Source: a candidate division Zixibacteria bacterium 4484_93
Lineage (GTDB): Bacteria > UBP14 > UBA6098 > 4484-93
Direction of reading: 5' to 3'
Length of the DNA stretch: 5,069 nt
Assembly: GCA_002085385.1 (NCBI GenBank)
Contig: NATO01000112.1
Location: 1-5,069, forward strand
Part shown: in pieces, positions 1-5,069 of the stretch
Position numbering within the stretch: position 1 is the stretch's first letter
How the letters are laid out: every line of letters starts with the position of its first letter
Program-made: the position numbers and the translations under genes
The notes under the pieces: generated by a model
What the model was told of the DNA's origin: nothing
Seen by the model: only the letters and a program-made list of their open reading frames with translations
The model's database searches: none

Positions 1-252
1 GCCTTCGTCTTTGCCTCCTCGACAAAGTTTGAGCCTCTCTTTGTCCGAACGGCAGATTTTGTCTATTTCCGATTTCACGGGAACCGCAGGCTGTATGCCT
101 CATCCTACTCCGATGGTGAGCTTGAATACTTTGCTGAAAAGATAAAGGAATATCTCTCACTCGGGCTCGATGTCTATGCCTATTTCAACAACGATGCCCA
201 GGGGTTCGCTGTCGATAACGCACTGACACTCAAAAGGCTTGTTAGCCAATAG
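1..252 (+). CDS. DUF72 (YecE-like) family protein, C-terminal part
   Basis: Frame 1 is open from the window edge to a TAG stop and gives the last 83 residues of a protein whose start lies outside. The end matches the C-terminal part of the DUF72/YecE family: a YFRFHG strand (residues 22-27), then a YSDGELEYFAEKIKEYL helix region (36-52), then the hallmark VYAYFNND segment (58-65) followed by G-x-AV-x-NA (68-74). The family is usually about 230-290 residues and adopts a TIM-barrel-like fold. Its biochemical role is not established, so none is given here. The reading frame ends naturally with no sign of decay. No terminator-like hairpin with a T run follows the stop. The family call rests on motif recognition and is fairly secure. 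Confidence 0.88.
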   Translation, partial: AFVFASSTKFEPLFVRTADFVYFRFHGNRRLYASSYSDGELEYFAEKIKEYLSLGLDVYAYFNNDAQGFAVDNALTLKRLVSQ

Positions 253-286
253 CTCCACTCACGACATCCCTGACAAAGCTCACTGC

Positions 287-314
287 TTGAAGATGAAGAT
301 GATTTGTATATGAT
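287..314 (+). promoter_or_regulatory. Possible sigma70-type promoter
   Basis: TTGAAG (287-292) lies 16 bases upstream of TATGAT (309-314). These match the -35 and -10 consensus at 4 of 6 and 5 of 6 positions. The site is 20 bases upstream of the small ORF at 335 and would also serve the secreted-protein gene at 500. Surrounding sequence is AT-rich, so a chance match is possible, and the consensus in this lineage is unknown. Confidence 0.3.
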
Positions 315-334
315 ATATTTTTAGAGGTGATAAG

Positions 335-442
335 ATGTTTCTCTCTCACCTTGCTGACTTTGCCATCTGGTATATATCTGTGTGGTGTCGAAACTTCAAA
401 AGAGCGACTGACAAAAAAGTTGCTCCTCCTGAAGTGAACTAA
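335..442 (+). CDS. Possible small ORF of 35 residues (leader peptide or hypothetical protein)
   Basis: ATG at 335 is preceded by AGAGGTGAT (323-331), a good Shine-Dalgarno match at near-ideal spacing. The frame runs to TAA at 440-442. The predicted peptide begins MFLSHLADFAIWYISVWC, a hydrophobic aromatic N-terminal half, and continues into a basic, then proline-containing tail (FKRATDKK, APPEVN). I do not recognise a family. It ends 7 bases before the hairpin at 450-481, which lies in front of the secreted-protein gene. This layout would fit a translated leader, but there is no run of one amino-acid codon as in classical attenuators. It may equally be a chance ORF. The ribosome binding site is the main support. 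Confidence 0.35.
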   Translation: MFLSHLADFAIWYISVWCRNFKRATDKKVAPPEVN

Positions 443-449
443 ACCTTTT

Positions 450-481
450 TGGGTGGAGCTGAGAATTCTCGGTCCCACCCA
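450..481 (+). promoter_or_regulatory. Strong imperfect hairpin in the 5' leader of the secreted-protein gene
   Basis: TGGGTGG (450-456) pairs with CCACCCA (475-481). After one A/C mismatch, an inner stem including GAG/CTC around an AATT loop extends it, with two G-T wobbles. The total is about 13 pairs. The ribosome binding site AGGAGG begins only 6 bases after the hairpin. The bases following it (GATTTA) are not a T run, so it is not a standard intrinsic terminator on this strand, and on the other strand it is followed by A residues. A role in mRNA stability, translation control or factor-dependent termination is possible but not shown. Confidence 0.5.
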
Positions 482-486
482 GATTT

Positions 487-492
487 AGGAGG
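487..492 (+). promoter_or_regulatory. Ribosome binding site deciding the start at 500
   Basis: AGGAGG lies 7 bases before ATG at 500. An in-frame upstream ATG at 449 lies at the edge of the hairpin, lacks such a site, and would place 17 hydrophilic residues before the signal peptide. The start at 500 is therefore preferred. Confidence 0.8.
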
Positions 493-499
493 TTATAAA

Positions 500-1099
500 A
501 TGAGAAAATATTTTGGACTCATACTTCTTGTTGCCGTTTTTTTCCCTTTGATATTTTTCTCTAACTTATATGGAAGAATGGCTTTGTATCCGGAATCAAA
601 GTATGGTGCAACCGGTAGCTGGAGAAAACCCAATCTTGTTTCTTTGGCAAATGATAATATAAACCCCCTTTCCTCTTTCAGAATAAAAATGTATATATGG
701 CGGTGCTGCGGAGGGGCATCTTTATCTCCTGACACGGTTGGTTCTTATTTCCTTATTTATAGGATATGGACAGCGACAGAAGTAGAAGATACGATATGTT
801 ATTGTCATAAGTTTCGGGGATTGGATAATCCACTTCATCTTGAGGACTCCCTTGCCTCTTACTGCGATTCTGTTGTTATTGTCGAGGACATGGAACTTAT
901 CGGGTATGGCGATACTCTCGACTCCTTATATTTGGAGATAGGACCACCAGGTTGGAAGCTTCATAACTGGTGTGGAACGAATTTTGCCTTACCTTATTAC
1001 TTTGAAGAGTTTGGGTGGAGTTATTTCCTTTTCTGCCATGCTGACGGTAGTGGTTCTTCTATGAGAGATGAAACTGGATACATTATATATTTTCTCTAG
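500..1099 (+). CDS. Secreted cysteine-rich protein, N-terminal piece of a frameshifted gene
   Basis: From the ATG at 500 the frame gives 199 residues. It opens with a clear signal peptide: MRK, then a long hydrophobic core (FGLILLVAVFFPLIFF), with cleavage probably near the SNLYG segment around residues 22-26. Export across the inner membrane by Sec is therefore expected. The mature part is rich in Tyr, Ser, Asp and Cys (WRCCGG, ICYCH, NWCGT) with beta-type spacing and no catalytic motif I recognise. It stops at TAG (1097-1099) inside sequence that the next frame (1068-1910) continues with similar composition. Deleting one T from 1090-1093 joins the two into one protein, reading YIIYFSSFMGPQV across the junction. 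The piece lacks its own sorting domain, so alone it would probably not be anchored or secreted as intended. The region looks more AT-rich than the glycolytic genes. Confidence 0.75.
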   Translation: MRKYFGLILLVAVFFPLIFFSNLYGRMALYPESKYGATGSWRKPNLVSLANDNINPLSSFRIKMYIWRCCGGASLSPDTVGSYFLIYRIWTATEVEDTICYCHKFRGLDNPLHLEDSLASYCDSVVIVEDMELIGYGDTLDSLYLEIGPPGWKLHNWCGTNFALPYYFEEFGWSYFLFCHADGSGSSMRDETGYIIYFL

Positions 1100-1910
1100 T
1101 TTTATGGGTCCTCAGGTTATATCTCATTCACCCGAAGGTATGACTTTTCTATCGTCCGACACTCTGATAAATTTTGTCGTTTCTGTCAAAACTCCTTGTT
1201 TTTTGGATGCTGACATAGAAACATACTGGCATGTTTGTGAGGTAGAAGGAGATCCCATGTCCTTTGATTTGCCTATCTACTGCGAGCCTGTGGACACAGG
1301 TTGGGGAGGTGCTCCTATCAAGCGTTCCTCTGTCATCTTCACAGTGAATTCCGATACATTCACAATAGATTCTCCTGGCGTCTTCTGGGATGATACTCTT
1401 TTCCCAATAAGTTACTATGACAGGTATCTTCCTCGCTGCAATCTCGATATTTCCGAGGCTGGGCTTACATTCTCCCCTGGCGAAACTGTGTGTGTCTGCG
1501 TCCTTGATGTTACAGATAGTATCGATATTGGTCCCGATAACCATCTTGGTGAGCCATTCGATGGTGAATCTCATGAACCTATCCCATTCTGCTGGGAGTT
1601 CTATATCGCAGGCACAGGCATCGAGGAGGCAGCGGCAACACCCGAGGAATTCGGGATAAAATCGATTAAGCCCAATCCGTTCAATTCATCGGTTGAGATA
1701 ACTTATACTATCCCAGAGAATGTTAGCGGTAATATTGAGCTTGCAATGTTCGACATCCTCGGCAGGAGGGCTGAGAGCCTGCCAGTCGAAAAGACCAAAG
1801 GAGAGCATTCCGTTATCTGGCAACCGCAGGATGTGTCGAGCGGGATATATTTTGTCAGAATGAGAACCAGCGGTCAGGTAGTAACCAAAAAGCTGATTTT
1901 GCTGAGGTAG
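1068..1910 (+). CDS. C-terminal piece of the same gene: Cys-containing domain plus type IX (Por) sorting domain
   Basis: This frame overlaps the N-terminal piece by 32 bases in a +1-shifted register. Its first ATG (1068) has no properly spaced ribosome binding site, so independent translation is unlikely. GPQVISHSPEG at residues 14-24 is typical of the entry to an Ig-like repeat in surface proteins. The middle (about 25-182) is Asp-rich, contains seven cysteines, and has no family I can name. Residues 195-280 form a type IX secretion (Por type A) sorting domain: FGIKSIKPNPFN, a beta strand VEITYTIP, FDILGRR, then SSGIYFVRMRTSGQVVTKKLILLR-type strands to the end. In known systems this domain directs outer-membrane passage by the type IX machinery and is then removed. 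The restored 469-residue protein would have 14 cysteines after the signal peptide. Substrate or function is unknown. Confidence 0.8.
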   Translation: MKLDTLYIFSSFMGPQVISHSPEGMTFLSSDTLINFVVSVKTPCFLDADIETYWHVCEVEGDPMSFDLPIYCEPVDTGWGGAPIKRSSVIFTVNSDTFTIDSPGVFWDDTLFPISYYDRYLPRCNLDISEAGLTFSPGETVCVCVLDVTDSIDIGPDNHLGEPFDGESHEPIPFCWEFYIAGTGIEEAAATPEEFGIKSIKPNPFNSSVEITYTIPENVSGNIELAMFDILGRRAESLPVEKTKGEHSVIWQPQDVSSGIYFVRMRTSGQVVTKKLILLR

Positions 1911-1917
1911 TCATATC

Positions 1918-2003
1918 TGGTGCCCGGGGCGGGATTTGAACCCGCACAGGCTTTGCCCACATGGCCCTCAACCATGCGCGTCTGCCATTTCCGCCACCCG
2001 GGC
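1918..2003 (-). tRNA. trnL: tRNA-Leu, anticodon GAG, CCA encoded
   Basis: The minus strand folds as a class II tRNA. Acceptor arms GCCCGGG and CCCGGGC pair perfectly, with discriminator A and a genomic CCA (1918-1920). The D stem is GCG/CGC. The anticodon stem CATGG/CCATG encloses loop TTGAGGG, giving anticodon GAG (1967-1969), which reads CUC and CUU. A long variable arm follows, and a T arm GCGGG/CCCGC with loop TTCAAAT. The long variable arm and the GAG anticodon identify leucine. It directly follows secG. The same neighbourhood, secG next to tRNA-Leu(GAG) (leuU), is known in E. coli. Its first base is shared with the secG stop codon, so it is almost certainly cut out of the secG transcript by RNase P. 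Confidence 0.97.
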
Positions 2004-2353
2004 TATTCCCCCTGAGGAGGTTGAGGAGGTGCCGGTTGTTCTGCTCCACCTGGAGCCGTAGCTGGAGCCATCGGCTGACCTGCCTCCTCCCTGATAACAG
2101 ATTTCGCTTTCCTCCCCGGTGGACTGGCAATATACATATTTATTCCTATGCAGAGGAGAACGAATATTATTGCAAGCACCGTTGTGACCTTGGTCAGGAA
2201 CTCCTGTGCACCTCTTCCGCCGAACACAGCACCGCCAGCGAATGAGCCTCCAAATGCTCCAGCAAGTCCCTCACCTCTGCCAGATTGCATAAGGATGGAG
2301 ACCACCATTGCGACGGCTACTATGATGAAAAGTACTACAAGAACTGTGAACAT
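2003..2353 (-). CDS. secG: Preprotein translocase subunit SecG
   Basis: This 116-residue protein is the small SecG subunit of the SecYEG channel in the inner membrane, which assists SecA-driven export. It shows two membrane helices (about residues 2-22 and 52-75). Between them is the conserved glycine-rich loop: QSGRGEGLAGAFGG (23-36), then FGGRGAQEFLTKVT (44-57). The C-terminal tail is a Pro/Ala/Gly/Gln-rich low-complexity stretch, longer than in minimal SecG proteins but common in such subunits. ATG at 2353 is preceded by AAGGGGG (2363-2369) at 9 bases. It lies 62 bases after tpiA in the same direction. Its TAG stop ends on the first base of the tRNA. The tRNA and secG must share a transcript or the tRNA must have a promoter within secG. 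Confidence 0.95.
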   Translation of the reverse strand: MFTVLVVLFIIVAVAMVVSILMQSGRGEGLAGAFGGSFAGGAVFGGRGAQEFLTKVTTVLAIIFVLLCIGINMYIASPPGRKAKSVIREEAGQPMAPATAPGGAEQPAPPQPPQGE

Positions 2354-2362
2354 CTTTTATTT

Positions 2363-2369
2363 CCCCCTT
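2363..2369 (-). promoter_or_regulatory. Ribosome binding site of secG
   Basis: AAGGGGG on the minus strand lies 9 bases before the secG ATG and fixes that start. Confidence 0.7.
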
Positions 2370-2391
2370 CAACAAGAATTAACAAAGTATC

Positions 2392-2419
2392 AAAATACCC
2401 AGTTTCTTCGTTTTGTCAA
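2392..2419 (-). promoter_or_regulatory. Possible internal promoter for secG and tRNA-Leu
   Basis: On the minus strand, TTGACA (2414-2419, overlapping the tpiA stop) is a perfect -35 consensus. Sixteen bases later comes TATTTT (2392-2397), which matches the -10 consensus at 4 of 6 positions. The site is about 40 bases before the secG start, in the only sizeable gap of the operon. This would let secG and the tRNA be expressed apart from the glycolytic genes. It is a sequence match only. Confidence 0.38.
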
Positions 2420-3174
2420 CAAGAATGTGCTGCCTCGATAATCCGTATGAATTTTCCTGCGTCGAGGCTCGCTCCCCCGACAAGTCCACCGTCTATTTCT
2501 GGCTCAGGGAAAAGTGTTTTAGCGTTCTCCGGTTTGATGCTACCGCCATATAGGATGCGTGTCTTTTCCGCTATATCTTTTGAATATCGTTCTGTGAGGA
2601 TGGTTCGGATGAGCCTGTGAACGGATACCGCCTGTTCAGGTGTGGCAGTTTTCCCTGTCCCGATAGCCCAGACAGGCTCATAGGCGATAACGAGGTTCTC
2701 ACCCGTGAGATGGACAAGGTCGAGCGATTCGGTTAGCTGTGTTCTTATGACATCGGATGTAATGTTCTGCTCCCTCTGCTCGATTGTTTCCCCGACGCAT
2801 AGGATAGGCACAAGCCCTGCATTCAGGGAAGTCTGGATTTTCTTGTTGATTATTCGGTTGTCCTCGCCGAACTGTTTTCTCCTCTCGGAATGTCCCAGGA
2901 TAACCAGTTTGCAGCCGCAGGAGACAAGCATCGCTGCTGATATCTCACCGGTGAAGGCGCCGGAGCTCTTATGGTGCATATTCTGGGCACCGAGCAGGAT
3001 TTTTGTTCCCTGTATCTCGTTGTGGACAGCAGAAAGTGATGTGAACGGAGGGCAGATAGCGATATCAACATCACTGTATCTATTGACACTTCCCTTTAGT
3101 TGCCGGACAAGCTCGACCGATTCGGGAACGGTCTTGTTCATTTTCCAGTTGCCTGCAACGAATTTTCTTCTCAT
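2416..3174 (-). CDS. tpiA: Triose-phosphate isomerase
   Basis: This cytoplasmic TIM-barrel enzyme interconverts dihydroxyacetone phosphate and glyceraldehyde 3-phosphate in glycolysis and gluconeogenesis. The 252 residues are full family length. All hallmarks are present: AGNWKMN with substrate-binding Asn9 and Lys11, electrophilic His95 in ILGHSERR, catalytic base Glu166 in AYEPVWAIGTGKTA with the flexible lid loop (about 167-177), YGGS (209-212), and the phosphate-binding GGLVGGASL (229-237). The start ATG overlaps the pgk stop by four bases (ATGA), which suggests translational coupling. A GGAGGT lies 12 bases upstream, inside pgk. No truncation or missing catalytic residue is seen, so the enzyme should be active. 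Confidence 0.98.
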   Translation of the reverse strand: MRRKFVAGNWKMNKTVPESVELVRQLKGSVNRYSDVDIAICPPFTSLSAVHNEIQGTKILLGAQNMHHKSSGAFTGEISAAMLVSCGCKLVILGHSERRKQFGEDNRIINKKIQTSLNAGLVPILCVGETIEQREQNITSDVIRTQLTESLDLVHLTGENLVIAYEPVWAIGTGKTATPEQAVSVHRLIRTILTERYSKDIAEKTRILYGGSIKPENAKTLFPEPEIDGGLVGGASLDAGKFIRIIEAAHSC

Positions 3175-4352
3175 CTTTCCGCGAGCACCTCCAATCCTGG
3201 CAATTTTGCTCCGCCTATGAACTCGAGTGATGCCCCTCCACCTGTTGATATGTGAGAGAATGACCCCTCGGGGATGCCGAATCTGTTCATAGCCGCGAGC
3301 GTGTCCCCGCCTGCGATGACGGTGAATGCACCCTCTTTGGTTCTCTCTGCCATAGCGAGCAGTATCTCCCTCGTTCCTATGCTGAATTTGTCAATCTCGG
3401 CTATTCCCACCGGACCGTTTGCAAAGATGGTATTTGCCCTTGATATCTCGGATGAGAGCATTCCTACTGTGCTTGGCCCAATGTCGTAGATAACTGCATC
3501 CCTGGGCGTGGAGTCCCAGTTTGCGGTGATGGGTTCTGCTATCTCGGGCTTTTCGGATGATACCACAGAATCCACGGGCAGCAGCAGCTTTTCCTCGAAA
3601 TTTTCCTCCTGCCTTATGATGTCCGAGGCAAGCTCGACAGATTTCTCGTCCACCGGAGTTTTGCCCACATCTACTCCGAGAGCCCTGAAGAACGCACATG
3701 CCATTAACCCCCCGATGAAGACAGTGTCTGATTTATCGAGCAGGCTATTTATTGCACCAATCTTTGAGGAGACCTTCGCTCCACCTATAATGGCGAGAAA
3801 CGGATGCTTGGGTGTGGAAACGAGATATGATAGGTTTTTAAGCTCTTCTATTAAAAGGTATCCTGCTGCAGGTCGCTCGAATAGCTTCGGCAATGCGACC
3901 ACCGATGCGTGCTTCCTGTGGATGACACCGAACGCATCGTTGATATAGCTATCCCCAAGTCGGGAGAGTTTCTCAGCAAACCCGTCGTTGTTCGCCTCCT
4001 CACCCGGATGAAATCGGATATTTTCTAAGAGGAGTATGCTCTCTTTCCTGAACTTGATGTCTCTGTCAGGATAATCGGAGATAAATGAAACGGGGTATCC
4101 GGTGAGTTTCTCGAGATGGGAAGCAACAGGTGCAAGCGAAAGCTCGGGGACAACCTTGCCCTTTGGTCTCCCGATATGTGAGATAATAACCGGCATTCCT
4201 CCCTTTTTGAGGATTGCCTTTATCGTTGGCAGTGCCTTTCTTATTCTTGTGTCGTCTGTTACCCTGCCATCTGATAGCGGGACATTGAAATCGACCCGTA
4301 AAATAACCCTCTTGCCCGCAAGCTCGAGGTCGTCAATAGTTATCTTGCTCAT
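3171..4352 (-). CDS. pgk: Phosphoglycerate kinase
   Basis: This cytoplasmic enzyme transfers phosphate between 1,3-bisphosphoglycerate and ADP, the first ATP-forming step of glycolysis. The 393 residues are normal length for a bacterial enzyme. N-domain substrate motifs are RVDFNVP (19-25), SHIGRPKG (58-65), LLENIRFHPGEE (108-119) and NDAFGVIHRKHAS (138-150). C-domain nucleotide motifs are GGAKVSSKI (190-198), DIGPSTV (290-296), NGPVGIAE (312-319), AGGDT (347-351) and HISTGGGASLEF (367-378). The usual WNGP is ANGP here, and the usual VFE ends IAE, but Glu319 is kept. ATG at 4352 has AGGAGA six bases upstream, directly after the gap stop. It sits between gap and tpiA in one operon, so it is co-expressed with the steps on either side. 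Confidence 0.98.
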   Translation of the reverse strand: MSKITIDDLELAGKRVILRVDFNVPLSDGRVTDDTRIRKALPTIKAILKKGGMPVIISHIGRPKGKVVPELSLAPVASHLEKLTGYPVSFISDYPDRDIKFRKESILLLENIRFHPGEEANNDGFAEKLSRLGDSYINDAFGVIHRKHASVVALPKLFERPAAGYLLIEELKNLSYLVSTPKHPFLAIIGGAKVSSKIGAINSLLDKSDTVFIGGLMACAFFRALGVDVGKTPVDEKSVELASDIIRQEENFEEKLLLPVDSVVSSEKPEIAEPITANWDSTPRDAVIYDIGPSTVGMLSSEISRANTIFANGPVGIAEIDKFSIGTREILLAMAERTKEGAFTVIAGGDTLAAMNRFGIPEGSFSHISTGGGASLEFIGGAKLPGLEVLAER

Positions 4353-4358
4353 AGGTAA

Positions 4359-4364
4359 TCTCCT
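4359..4364 (-). promoter_or_regulatory. Ribosome binding site of pgk
   Basis: AGGAGA on the minus strand immediately follows the TAA stop of gap and lies six bases before the pgk ATG. The whole gap-pgk junction is 12 bases, which leaves no room for a terminator or promoter. Confidence 0.75.
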
Positions 4365-5069
4365 TTACATTTTCTTGAGCATATCAACCATTCTGCAGGA
4401 AAACCCCCACTCATTATCGTACCAGGAGAATAGCTTAATAAACTTCCCATCGATAACATTTGTCAGGAGGGAATCAAATATTGATGAGTGTGGATTTCCG
4501 ATAATATCGGTGGAGACGAGCGGTTCGGTAGAGTATTCGAGTATCCCTTTCATACTCCCCTCGGCAGCCCTTCTGAACGCCTCGTTCACCTCATCGATGG
4601 TTGTTTCCTTCTTCACCTCACATACAAAGTCGACGATGGAGCCGTCTGCTGTGGGGACGCGGATGGAGACGCCGTCGAGTTTTCCATTAAGATGCGACAG
4701 AACAATTCCAACGGTCTTTGCGGCGCCTGTTGTTGTCGGTATCTGAGAAACTGCAGCAGCCCTCCCACGACGCAGGTCCCTATGAGGCAGGTCCATAAGT
4801 CGCTGGTCGCTGGTGTAGGAGTGAACGGTCGTCATAAACCCGTGAACTATCCCGAAATTGTCGTCGAGCACCTTCACAACCGGAGCGATGCAATTGGTAG
4901 TGCAGGAACCTATGGAAAGCACCCTGTCGTCCGGGTTATATTCCTCATTGTTAACACCGAGAACGATGGTAGGGACATAACTTTTTCCCCTTGCAGGTGC
5001 AGAGATTAGCACCTTTTTCGCACCAGCAGTCAAATGTTTTTCAGCCTGCTCTTTTTCCCTGAACCTTCC
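4365..5069 (-). CDS. gap: Glyceraldehyde-3-phosphate dehydrogenase, N-terminus outside the window
   Basis: The frame is open from the right edge to TAA at 4365-4367 and gives 234 residues. The family has about 330-340, so roughly the first 100 residues (most of the NAD-binding Rossmann part) lie outside. A TTG at 5031-5033 is only an internal Leu codon, because family-like sequence (GRFREKEQAEKH) continues upstream of it. The catalytic motif GSCTTNCIAP holds the nucleophile Cys (codon 4902-4904), and the base His is in TTVHSYTSDQ. Further motifs are LPHRDLRRGRAAA, IPTTTGAAK, RVPTADGS and the C-terminal WYDNEWGFSCRMVDML. The enzyme oxidises glyceraldehyde 3-phosphate with phosphate and NAD(P) to 1,3-bisphosphoglycerate, the substrate of the next gene product. 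The coenzyme preference cannot be judged without the N-terminal part. Confidence 0.98.
   Translation of the reverse strand, partial: GRFREKEQAEKHLTAGAKKVLISAPARGKSYVPTIVLGVNNEEYNPDDRVLSIGSCTTNCIAPVVKVLDDNFGIVHGFMTTVHSYTSDQRLMDLPHRDLRRGRAAAVSQIPTTTGAAKTVGIVLSHLNGKLDGVSIRVPTADGSIVDFVCEVKKETTIDEVNEAFRRAAEGSMKGILEYSTEPLVSTDIIGNPHSSIFDSLLTNVIDGKFIKLFSWYDNEWGFSCRMVDMLKKM

Larger units (their letters stand above)
253..499 (+). other. Intergenic leader region between DUF72 gene and secreted-protein gene
   Basis: This 247-base stretch holds no long reading frame on the + strand. It contains, in order, a possible promoter (287-314), a possible 35-codon ORF with its own ribosome binding site (335-442), a strong hairpin (450-481) and the ribosome binding site of the next gene (487-492). 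The minus-strand frame across it has no family resemblance and overlaps the DUF72 end, so it is treated as spurious. Confidence 0.6.

Noticed and set aside
351..378. Second promoter (TTGCTG with TATATC) inside the small ORF
   Set aside because: The -35 match is poor (3 of 6) and the region is AT-rich, so chance explains it.
242..478. 78-residue minus-strand ORF across the leader region
   Set aside because: It overlaps the DUF72 stop, covers the small ORF and hairpin, has no recognisable motif, and lies opposite better-supported features.
450..481. Intrinsic terminator
   Set aside because: The hairpin is strong, but no T run follows on the + strand, and the other strand is followed by A residues.
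449..499. Upstream in-frame ATG of the secreted-protein gene
   Set aside because: It has no ribosome binding site, begins at the hairpin, and would put a hydrophilic extension before a clear signal peptide.
1887..1910. Terminator for the tRNA transcript in the minus-strand sequence with TTTTT at about 1888
   Set aside because: Only a three-pair AGC/GCT stem precedes the T run, which is too weak to support the call.
1855..2130. 91-residue minus-strand ORF across the tRNA
   Set aside because: It reads through tRNA-Leu and the end of secG in the wrong frame, and the peptide is an artefact of GC-rich tRNA sequence.
4102..4746. Long + strand ORF opposite pgk and gap
   Set aside because: It is the antisense shadow of two highly conserved genes and has no family features.

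Overview
The window reads as chromosomal DNA from a bacterium with a type IX-like secretion signal, probably an uncultured member of the FCB group or a related candidate phylum such as WOR-3 or Cloacimonadota. This placement is inferred from one C-terminal sorting domain with a KPNPFN motif and from moderate GC content. It is not a phylogenetic result.

Left part, + strand (1-1910). The end of a DUF72/YecE-family gene is followed by a 247-base gap. That gap holds a possible 35-codon ORF with its own ribosome binding site, a possible promoter, and a strong imperfect hairpin. The hairpin sits directly in front of the ribosome binding site of a gene for a secreted, cysteine-rich protein. That gene is split into two overlapping frames (500-1099 and 1068-1910). 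The first piece carries the signal peptide and the second carries the sorting domain. Removing one T from the TTTT run at 1090-1093 would restore one 469-residue protein, so this is a recent frameshift, a sequencing or assembly error, or, less likely, a recoding site.

Right part, - strand (5069 down to 1918). A compact run reads gap (N-terminus beyond the window), pgk, tpiA, secG and tRNA-Leu(GAG). It links three consecutive triose-phosphate steps of glycolysis/gluconeogenesis with a Sec translocon subunit and a tRNA. gap and pgk are 12 bases apart, pgk and tpiA overlap by 4 bases, and secG follows after 62 bases that contain a possible internal promoter. The last base of the secG stop codon is also the first base of the tRNA. 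The two transcription units converge with only 7 bases between the sorting-domain gene and the encoded CCA end of the tRNA, and no clear terminator is visible.

I see no CRISPR array, insertion sequence, phage gene or defence system. The most unusual points are the secG stop/tRNA overlap, the frameshifted secreted protein and its structured leader. None amounts to evidence for a new system.
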